A stretch of 64,000 nucleotides of DNA, from contig NZ_JAGMUO010000120.1 of NCBI RefSeq assembly GCF_019049325.1, positions 62,218-126,217 on the forward strand, in the 5' to 3' direction. Position 1 is the first letter of the stretch, and each line of letters begins with the position of its first letter. Shown in pieces: positions 26,699 through 32,980 of the stretch. Source of the DNA: Streptomyces sp. AC512_CC834. GTDB lineage: Bacteria > Actinomycetota > Actinomycetes > Streptomycetales > Streptomycetaceae. The notes beneath the pieces are model-generated. The model saw only the letters and a list, made by a program, of their open reading frames with translations. It had not been told where the DNA came from and did not search any database. Made by a program: the position numbers and the translations under genes.

Positions 26699-28059
26699 AT
26701 GCGTTCGAAGGAGCGGCGCAGCTCCCAGTCCGTGACGGCGGCGTCGAACGCGTCGAGTTCGACACGCGCCATGTTGCGGTAGTGGGCGACGACCTCGTCA
26801 CCGAAGGCGGCCTTGGCGAGGGCGCTGTTCTCCCACAGCTCGGCGGCCTCGCGCAGGGTGGTGGGGACGTGGGCGAAGTCGGCGGTGTAGGCGTTGCCCG
26901 GGCACGGTTCGGGCAGTTCCAGGCGCTGCTCGACGCCGTGCAGTCCGGCCGCGACCATGCCGGCCACCGCGAGGTACGGGTTGACGTCGCCGCCGGGGAG
27001 CCGGTTCTCGAAGCGCAGGGAGCGGCCGTGGCCGACCACGCGCAGGGCGCAGGTGCGGTTGTCGTGCCCCCAGGCGACCGCGGTCGGGGCGAAGGAGCCG
27101 GGCTGGAACCGTTTGTAGGAGTTGATGTGCGGGGCGTAGAGGAGGGAGAACTCGCGCAGCGCCACCAGTTGTCCGGCGAGGAAGTGCCGCATGACCTCGG
27201 ACATGCCGCCCTCTCGGTCGTCGGCCATGACGCTGTTGTCGTCGGCGTCGGCGAGGGAGAGGTGGATGTGGCAGGAGTTGCCCTCCAGCTCGTTGTACTT
27301 GGCCATGAAGGTGAGGGACATGCCCTCCTGGGCTGCGATCTCCTTGGCGCCGGTCTTGTAGACCGCGTGCTGGTCGCAGGTGACCAGGGCCTCGTCGTAG
27401 CGGAAGGCGATCTCGTGCTGGCCGGGGTTGCACTCGCCCTTGGCGGACTCGACGGTGAGGCCGGCGCCGGCCATCTCGTTGCGGATGCGGCGCAGCAGGG
27501 GTTCGACGCGGCCGGTGCCGAGCACGGAGTAGTCGACGTTGTACTGGTTGGCCGGGGTCAGGCCGCGGTAGTTCGCGTCCCAGGCGTGTTCGTAGGTGTC
27601 CCGGAAGACGATGAACTCCAGCTCGGTGCCGACCTGCGCGGTGTGCCCGTGTCCGGCGAGCCGTTCCAGTTGGCGGCGCAGGATCTGGCGGGGCGCGGCG
27701 AGCACCGGGGAGCCGTCCTCCCAGGCGAGGTCGGCGACGACCATGGCGGTGCCCTCGTTCCAGGGCAGCCGGCGCAGGGTCGCCGGGTCGGTGTGCATGG
27801 CGAAGTCGCCGTAGCCGCGGTCCCAGGAGGACATCGCGTAGCCGTCGACGGTGTTCATGTCGGCGTCGACGGCGAGGAGGTAGTTGCAGCCCTCGGTGCC
27901 GTGCGCCAGGACCTCGTCGAGGAAGAAGCGCGCGGCGAACCGCTTGCCCTGGAGGCGGCCCTGCATGTCGGGGAAGGCCAGGACGACGGTGTCTATGTCA
28001 CCGGCGGCGACGAGGGCGTGCAGTTCCTCGACCCCGAGCGGGGGTGTGCGGTCTGCCAC
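26695..28059 (-). CDS. glnA4: Glutamine-synthetase-like gamma-glutamyl-amine ligase, GlnA4 type
   Basis: The 454-residue protein has the glutamine synthetase fold: VLAFPDMQGRLQGKRFAARF at the N-terminus, GTELEFIVF, KGECNPGQHEIAFRYDEAL, NSCHIHLSL and RLPGGDVNPYLAVAGM. Streptomyces carry several GlnA-like proteins that ligate glutamate to amines. The one at this locus (SCO1613, GlnA4) has been reported as a gamma-glutamyl-ethanolamide synthetase. The neighbouring ALDH, SDR and amidohydrolase fit such a route. The GTG at 28059 has AAGGAGG 8 nt upstream and is preferred to the ATG at 28089. Confidence 0.85.
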   Translation of the reverse strand: MADRTPPLGVEELHALVAAGDIDTVVLAFPDMQGRLQGKRFAARFFLDEVLAHGTEGCNYLLAVDADMNTVDGYAMSSWDRGYGDFAMHTDPATLRRLPWNEGTAMVVADLAWEDGSPVLAAPRQILRRQLERLAGHGHTAQVGTELEFIVFRDTYEHAWDANYRGLTPANQYNVDYSVLGTGRVEPLLRRIRNEMAGAGLTVESAKGECNPGQHEIAFRYDEALVTCDQHAVYKTGAKEIAAQEGMSLTFMAKYNELEGNSCHIHLSLADADDNSVMADDREGGMSEVMRHFLAGQLVALREFSLLYAPHINSYKRFQPGSFAPTAVAWGHDNRTCALRVVGHGRSLRFENRLPGGDVNPYLAVAGMVAAGLHGVEQRLELPEPCPGNAYTADFAHVPTTLREAAELWENSALAKAAFGDEVVAHYRNMARVELDAFDAAVTDWELRRSFERM

Positions 28060-28089
28060 GGGGAGAGCCTCCTTCTGGCCGGGAGCCAT

Positions 28090-28114
28090 AAGGTATGGCG
28101 GGGAACCATTGGTT
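28090..28114. promoter_or_regulatory. Candidate operator between glnA4 and the GntR gene
   Basis: The short palindrome AACCA-T-TGGTT (28104-28114) and the octamer AAGGTATG (28090-28097) lie between the divergent genes. The same octamer recurs at 28891-28898, before the amidohydrolase gene. Both are candidate binding sites for the adjacent GntR protein, by position and symmetry only. Confidence 0.35.
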
Positions 28115-28151
28115 GGGAAGGGGGCGCGGCCGCGTGCGGGAGGAATCCGGC

Positions 28152-28877
28152 GTGAGTTCCGGGAGTGTGACGGACCGGCTGGCGCCGGTGCTGCGACCGG
28201 TGCGGGCCGGCAACGGTTTCGAGGAGGCGCTGGAGCAGATCCTCCAGGTCGTCAGGCTGGGCCTGGTGTCGGGGGGCGAGCGACTGCCGGCCGAGCGGGA
28301 GCTGGCGGAGCGGCTGGGGATCAGCCGGGTGACGCTGCGTGAGGTGCTGCGGGTCCTCCAGGACCAGGGGCTGGTCCAGGCGCGACGCGGCCGGTACGGC
28401 GGAACGTTCGTGCTGCCTCGCGCGGACGCGGGCGGCGAGGACGAACTGCGGCGCCGGGTGGCCGGGGTCGACATCGAGGACGTGCTGCGCTTCCGGGAGG
28501 TGCTGGAGGTGGGCGCGGCCGGGCTGTGCGCGGCGCACGGGCTGACGCGGGCGTCGGCGGCACGGCTGCGCGAGGCGCTGGCCGGCACGCGGGACGCGCC
28601 GCTGCCGGAGTACCGGCGGCTGGACACGAGGCTGCACCTCACGCTCGCGGAGCTGTGCGGCTCACCGGCCCTGGCGGCGCAGTACGCGGCGGTCCGCGCC
28701 ACCCTCAACGACCTGCTGGACTGCATCCCGCTGCTGGTGCGCAACCTGGAGCACTCCCAGCGCCAGCACGCCGCGCTCGTGGAGGCGGTGCTCGACGGGG
28801 ACGCGGACGGGGCGCGGGAGATCACGCGGGAACACTGCGCGGGGACGGCGGCGCTACTGCGCGGGTTCCTGGCGTGA
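28152..28877 (+). CDS. epuRII: GntR/FadR-subfamily transcriptional regulator
   Basis: The 241-residue regulator has a GntR winged helix at about residues 20-85 (ERLPAERELAERLGISRVTL) and an all-helical FCD ligand domain with metal-binding-type Asp/His positions (RRLDTRLHLTLAELCG, RQHAALVEA). It is divergent to the glnA4 operon and upstream of the amidohydrolase, as expected for their local regulator. The S. coelicolor orthologue at this position has been named EpuRII; I use that symbol from memory. The GTG at 28152 has GGGAGGA 7 nt upstream, better than the earlier in-frame codons. Confidence 0.82.
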   Translation: MSSGSVTDRLAPVLRPVRAGNGFEEALEQILQVVRLGLVSGGERLPAERELAERLGISRVTLREVLRVLQDQGLVQARRGRYGGTFVLPRADAGGEDELRRRVAGVDIEDVLRFREVLEVGAAGLCAAHGLTRASAARLREALAGTRDAPLPEYRRLDTRLHLTLAELCGSPALAAQYAAVRATLNDLLDCIPLLVRNLEHSQRQHAALVEAVLDGDADGAREITREHCAGTAALLRGFLA

Positions 28878-28953
28878 GCGCCGCGCGGAAAAGGTATGAG
28901 ACCGGTCCTTTACGAGGACGAGGGATGGAAGGAAGAGGGAGGACGGAGGACGG

Positions 28954-29646
28954 ATGGCGCACAGGCCGCTGATCGGCGTCAGCACGTATCTGGAGTCCGG
29001 GGCGCGCTGGGGTGTGTGGGAGCTGGAGGCGGCGTTGTTGCCGGCTGGGTATCCCCGGCTGGTGCAGCGGGCGGGTGGACTGGCCGCGATGCTCCCGCCG
29101 GACGCGCCGGAGCACGCCGCCGCGACCGTCTCCCGCCTCGACGGGGTGGTGATCGCGGGCGGCCCGGACGTGGAGCCGGTCCGCTACGACGCCGAGCCCG
29201 ATCCCCGCACCGGCCCGCCCGCCCGGGCCCGGGACACCTGGGAGCTGGCGCTCATCGAGGCGGCCCTGGCCGCGCGCGTCCCGCTGCTGGGCATCTGCCG
29301 GGGCATGCAACTGCTCAACGTCGCCCTGGGCGGCACGCTCGTCCAGCACGTCGAGGGCCACGCCGAGGTGGTGGGCGTGTTCGGCGGCCACCCGGTCCGG
29401 CCGGTGCCGGGGACGCTGTACGCCGCTGCCGTGCCGGAGGAGGCGTTCGTGCCGACGTACCACCACCAGGCGGTGGACCGGCTCGGCACGGGCCTGGTCG
29501 CCTCGGCCCACGCGGCGGACGGCACCGTGGAGGCCCTGGAACTGCCGTCCGGCCCCGGCTGGGTCCTAGGCGTGCAGTGGCATCCGGAGATGGGCGAGGA
29601 CGTACGGGTGATGCGAGCGCTGATCGACGCGACCCGCTCGCGCTGA
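28954..29646 (+). CDS. Class I glutamine amidotransferase-like gamma-glutamyl hydrolase (PuuD-like)
   Basis: The 230-residue protein has the peptidase C26/PuuD fold: PLIGVSTYLE at the N-terminus, nucleophile Cys115 in GICRGMQLLN, and His210/Glu212 in VQWHPEM. AGGPDVEP is the oxyanion loop. PuuD enzymes release glutamate from gamma-glutamyl-GABA, so here it could release glutamate from the product of the glnA4-SDR-ALDH route. It follows the GntR gene by 76 bp and its promoter region carries AAGGTATG. The ATG at 28954 is preceded by GGAGGA. Confidence 0.9.
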   Translation: MAHRPLIGVSTYLESGARWGVWELEAALLPAGYPRLVQRAGGLAAMLPPDAPEHAAATVSRLDGVVIAGGPDVEPVRYDAEPDPRTGPPARARDTWELALIEAALAARVPLLGICRGMQLLNVALGGTLVQHVEGHAEVVGVFGGHPVRPVPGTLYAAAVPEEAFVPTYHHQAVDRLGTGLVASAHAADGTVEALELPSGPGWVLGVQWHPEMGEDVRVMRALIDATRSR

Positions 29647-30198
29647 GTCGGCCCCGCCGGGCAGTGACAGCCGAGCCACCCCACCCGCGCACCCGCCGAC
29701 GGGCACCCTCACGACCGGACACGCCCCCGCGGCCACGCCTGCCCCCGGGTCAGCCGACACCACTAGACGAGCCGAGCCCGCCACGCAGTGACCGCCGGCC
29801 ACACCACCCGTACCACCCGCACCACCGGCACTACCCGCGGCACCCGCAGCACCCGCAGCCCCCGCAGACGAGCCCCTCACGACCGGACATGCCCCCGCCG
29901 CCACGCCTGCCCCCGGGTCAGCCGACACCAGTCGACAAGCCGAGCCCCCAGGGCAGTGACCGCCGGGCCACACGACCCGCACCACCCGCACCACCGACAC
30001 CGTCCGCAGCACCCTCAGCGCCCTCAGACGAGCCCTCTCTACCGGACCCGCCGCCACGCCTGCCCTCGGGGCAACCGACACCACTCGGCGAGCCGGGCCC
30101 GCCGGGCTGTGGCCGCCAGGCCACGCCACCCGCAGCACTCGCAGCGCCCTCGGGCGAGCCCCTCACGACCGGACACGCCCACAGACCCGTCGGCACGC
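29647..30198. repeat. Degenerate long tandem repeats derived from the 3' end of the LysR gene
   Basis: This 552-bp gap has no credible gene. The exact 15-mer CCTCACGACCGGACA occurs at 29707, 29875 and 30161, with a degraded copy near 30036. Around each lies CACGCCTGCCC(C/T)CGGG, then GAGCCGGGCCCGCCGGG-like sequence and GTGACCGCCGGGCCACAC. The last copy runs straight into the coding end of the LysR gene. Read on the minus strand, the copies translate as VWPGGH(C/S)P-type sequence, resembling the LysR C-terminus VWPTGHRPTGPARQLLSLTR. They look like repeated duplications of the gene's 3' end. Confidence 0.7.
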
Positions 30199-31179
30199 CT
30201 AGGCCCTGGTCAGGGACAGCAGTTGGCGGGCCGGGCCCGTCGGGCGGTGGCCGGTGGGCCAGACCGCTCGTAGGTCGCGGGCCAGGACGACATCGGCCAC
30301 GGGGACGCTCACCAGGCGTCGGGTGGTCAGTTCCTCGCCGACGGCGAGTTCGCTGAGGACGGAGGGGCCGGCGCCACCCACCGCGGCCGCCTTCACCGCC
30401 GTGGTGGAGGACAGTTCGATCAGGGGGCGGGCCAGGCCGCCCAGCGCCTCGTCCAGGACCTGCCGGGTGCCCGAGCCCTTCTCCCGCAGGATCAGCGGGG
30501 TCGCCGCCAGCTCCGCCGCGGCCAGCGGGCGCCTGCGGCGGGCCCAGGGGTGGCCCGGCGCGGTGACGACGATGAGCCGGTCGTGGGCGATGACGGCGGA
30601 GTCGAGGCCCGCCGGCACGCTCACCCCCTCCACGAAACCGAGGTCGGCCTCCCCGGCCAGCAGGCGCTCCGCGACCGCCGCCGAGTTCCCGGCGAGCAGC
30701 GACACCGCGGTGTCCGGCAACTGCGCGCGCAGCGCGACCAGCCAGCCCGGCAGCAGGTACTCGGCGATGGTCATGCTCGCCGCCACCCTCAGCCGCGAGT
30801 CCCGCCGGTCCCGCAGTGCCTGCGCGCCCGCGTCGAACGCCTCGGCGGCCTCCACGATCCGCCGCGCCCAGTCCGTGACCAGCGCGCCCGCGTCGGTGAG
30901 CCGGGAGCCGCGCGGTGAGCGGTCCACCAGGGCGACGCCCAACTGCCGTTCCATCGAGCGCACGCGGCTGCTGGCGGCCGGCTGCGTGATGCCCAGCTCG
31001 CGCGCGGCCCCGCCGAGGCTGCCCAGGCGCGCCACCGCCAACAGCAGCTCCATCGCCCCGAGGTCCGGCACCCGGTGCGCCAGCGAGCCCGACACGTGCC
31101 GCTCCCTTGTGCCGTGCCCGCCCTCCACGCCGGCCGCACCGCGCGTGCCGCCCGTGCCGCTGCTCGTACTGCTGCTCAT
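30199..31179 (-). CDS. LysR family transcriptional regulator
   Basis: The product of up to 326 residues has an N-terminal winged helix (AARELGITQPAASSRVRSME, about residues 55-75) and a periplasmic-binding-like effector domain (TIAEYLLPGWLVALRAQLPD, then GEADLGFVEG). The first 25-40 residues are Ser/Gly/Thr-rich and may not be translated; in-frame starts at VSGSLAHRV or MELLLAVAR are alternatives. It follows the binding-protein gene on the same strand by 38 bp. Its 3' end is the source of the degenerate repeats that follow. The target is unknown. Confidence 0.87.
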   Translation of the reverse strand: MSSSTSSGTGGTRGAAGVEGGHGTRERHVSGSLAHRVPDLGAMELLLAVARLGSLGGAARELGITQPAASSRVRSMERQLGVALVDRSPRGSRLTDAGALVTDWARRIVEAAEAFDAGAQALRDRRDSRLRVAASMTIAEYLLPGWLVALRAQLPDTAVSLLAGNSAAVAERLLAGEADLGFVEGVSVPAGLDSAVIAHDRLIVVTAPGHPWARRRRPLAAAELAATPLILREKGSGTRQVLDEALGGLARPLIELSSTTAVKAAAVGGAGPSVLSELAVGEELTTRRLVSVPVADVVLARDLRAVWPTGHRPTGPARQLLSLTRA

Positions 31180-31217
31180 AACTTCAGTTTATGCCCTGCT
31201 GGGGACAGGGTGTCTGG

Positions 31218-31937
31218 TCATCGCAGCGCCGCGGCCAGTGCCCGGGGCGCCTCCGCCAGCGACGGCCCGTACCACGTGAGGTGGCGCCCGTCGACGAGGG
31301 CGCAGGGCAGGCCGGGGAAGGCCTCCGGGCCGTCGTCAGCGGTGAAGCGGTACGGCTCGTCCGGCAGGACCACGACGTCCGGGCGGGCCGCCCGCAGTTC
31401 GTCCACCGGGATCTTGGGGTAGCGCTCGGTGTGTGTGGCGTACAGGTGGTCGACGCCGAGGCGGGACAGGACGTCACCGGCGAAGGTGTCGCGGCCCAGC
31501 ACCATCCAGGGCCTGCGCCAGATCGGCACCACGGCCGTGCGGCGCCGCTCCGGGGGCGAGGACGGCAGGTCCGACCAGGCCGCCTCGGCCTCGTCCAGCC
31601 ACCGGGGCCGGGAGGGCGCGCCGCAGGCGGTGAGCACCCGGTCCAGCTCGGTGAAGGCCTGCGGCACGGTACGCACCTCGGTGACCAGCACCTCGACGCC
31701 CGCGGCGCGCAGGGCGTCCAGGTCGGGGGCGCGGTTCTCCTCCTCGTTGGCGACCACCAGGTCGGGCGCCAGGGAGAGGATCCGGTCGGTCTTCGGGTTC
31801 TTGGTGCCGCCGACGCGCACGACGTCCAGACCGGCCGGGTGCGTGCACCAGTCGGTCGCGCCGACCAGGGCCCCGGGGACCGTACCGGCCACCGCCTCGG
31901 TCAGCGACGGCACCAGGGAGACCACCCTCACCGGCAT
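31218..31937 (-). CDS. Helical-backbone metal receptor (BtuF/FecB-like), apparently cytoplasmic
   Basis: The 239-residue protein has the two-lobed BtuF/FecB-like fold: VVSLVPSLTEAVA, LVGATDWCTHPAGL, SLAPDLVVANEEENR and LRAARPDVVVLPDEPYRF. These domains bind corrinoid, haem or siderophore for ABC import. There is no signal peptide or lipobox and no permease gene beside it, so it may act in the cytoplasm or have lost export. It starts 4 bp after the stop of the XRE-cupin gene, which suggests an operon. The ligand is unknown. Confidence 0.8.
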   Translation of the reverse strand: MPVRVVSLVPSLTEAVAGTVPGALVGATDWCTHPAGLDVVRVGGTKNPKTDRILSLAPDLVVANEEENRAPDLDALRAAGVEVLVTEVRTVPQAFTELDRVLTACGAPSRPRWLDEAEAAWSDLPSSPPERRRTAVVPIWRRPWMVLGRDTFAGDVLSRLGVDHLYATHTERYPKIPVDELRAARPDVVVLPDEPYRFTADDGPEAFPGLPCALVDGRHLTWYGPSLAEAPRALAAALR

Positions 31938-31941
31938 GTCC

Positions 31942-32511
31942 TCACCGTCGGGGCCCTTCCCGGACCGCCTCGATGTGCTCGGCGACGGCGACGACGATCA
32001 GCCGCGTGTCGGACACCGTGGCCCGCCAGCGGTGCCGCACCCCGCCGGTGAGGTACAGCGTGTCACCACGCCCGAGCCGGTAGGCGCGGCCCTCGGCCTC
32101 GATCTCCACGGCACCCTCGGCGACGAACATCAACTGGTCGTTGCGGTACTGCAGTTCGCGCCCCGCGTCGTGGTCGCCGGTGAACTCGGAGGCGTGCATC
32201 TGGTGGTGTCCGCGCACCAGGGAGCGCACCTTGGGTGCCGGCTCGGGGTCGAGGTCCTCGGCACGGACCACGTCGACGCTGCACGCGGGGTCGGCGGCGG
32301 CGAGCAGTTCCACGGCGGTGGTGCGCAGGGCGTCGGCCACCTTCTCCAGGGAACTCTGGCTGGGCCGCGCCCGGTCGTTCTCGATCTGGCTCAGGAAGGG
32401 CACGGACAGGCCGCTGCGCTCGGACACCACGGCGAGGGTGAGTTCGAGGGCCCGGCGCCGTCGCCGTACGGCCGCGCCCACCCGAAGATGCTGATCTTTG
32501 TGGTCGCCCAT
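31942..32511 (-). CDS. XRE family regulator with cupin domain
   Basis: The 189-residue protein has an XRE helix-turn-helix at about residues 10-70 (LTLAVVSERSGLSVPFLSQI) and a C-terminal cupin (about residues 95-175, with QLMFVAEGAVEIEAEG and DTLYLTGGVRHRWRA). The cupin histidines and glutamate suggest a small ligand or metal. This architecture is common in regulators of amine and antibiotic metabolism. The ATG at 32511 is preferred; an in-frame GTG lies seven codons upstream at 32532. A 9-bp tandem repeat sits just upstream. Confidence 0.88.
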   Translation of the reverse strand: MGDHKDQHLRVGAAVRRRRRALELTLAVVSERSGLSVPFLSQIENDRARPSQSSLEKVADALRTTAVELLAAADPACSVDVVRAEDLDPEPAPKVRSLVRGHHQMHASEFTGDHDAGRELQYRNDQLMFVAEGAVEIEAEGRAYRLGRGDTLYLTGGVRHRWRATVSDTRLIVVAVAEHIEAVREGPRR

Positions 32512-32538
32512 CGCTCCGGCTCCCTCCTTCACTCGTCG

Positions 32539-32592
32539 TCGTACCGGTCGTACCGGTCGTAGCCGTCGTGCCCGTCGTGCCCGTCGTGCCCC
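32539..32592. repeat. Six tandem copies of a 9-bp unit upstream of the XRE-cupin gene
   Basis: The unit TCGT(A/G)CCGG repeats six times without gaps: two TCGTACCGG, one TCGTAGCCG, two TCGTGCCCG and one TCGTGCCCC. It begins 28 bp before the XRE gene start, in the promoter or leader. Such short repeats expand and contract easily. Confidence 0.85.
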
Positions 32593-32877
32593 GTTCGGGG
32601 GCGCCGTCCTCCTGATGAGTTCTCTGCACCCTACGCATGTTCGGCAAACCGTTTCAGGCGGCCGTCACATCGACGTCACGGTGCGATGGCCGCGACCTCA
32701 CGGTTCTCGCCACCGGCAGGCGGGTCCTTCCGCCGTACCGGAGGCCTTACCGGTTCAAGGCGTGGGCGGCCCTCCGTGTTCCCGCCCGCCGCTCCCGGCC
32801 GGTGGAGCGATGCTCAGGCAGGGGGTTGGCGCTCCGTGGTTGGCCGAATCCTTACCGTGTCCGGGCCGGAGACGGCC
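32593..32877. other. Intergenic region between the XRE-cupin gene and the betaine transporter terminator
   Basis: About 285 bp with no convincing gene. Plus-strand open frames beginning at 32637 lack a ribosome site and family resemblance. The left end should contain the promoter of the XRE-cupin operon. Nothing else stands out. Confidence 0.35.
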
Positions 32878-32932
32878 CGAGGGGTGGGCCCGGCGGCGCG
32901 CCGTCAGGAGGCGCCGCCGGGCCCACCCCTCG
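32878..32932. terminator. Perfect 22-bp inverted repeat terminator after the betaine transporter
   Basis: The arms 32878-32899 and 32911-32932 are exact reverse complements (CGAGGGGTGGGCCCGGCGGC plus GC) with an 11-nt loop. It lies 49 bp beyond the stop of the permease-binding protein fusion. There is no U-tract, as usual in Streptomyces. The symmetry allows termination in both directions. Confidence 0.85.
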
Positions 32933-32980
32933 GGGTGGCCGGTACGACGATGCCGTACCGGTCCCATGTGCGTCGTGCTA

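Noticed and set aside
29566..30138. 190-residue minus-strand open frame in the LysR 3' repeat tract
   Set aside because: Its translation is periodic because the DNA is a degenerate tandem repeat. No start signal or conserved domain is present.
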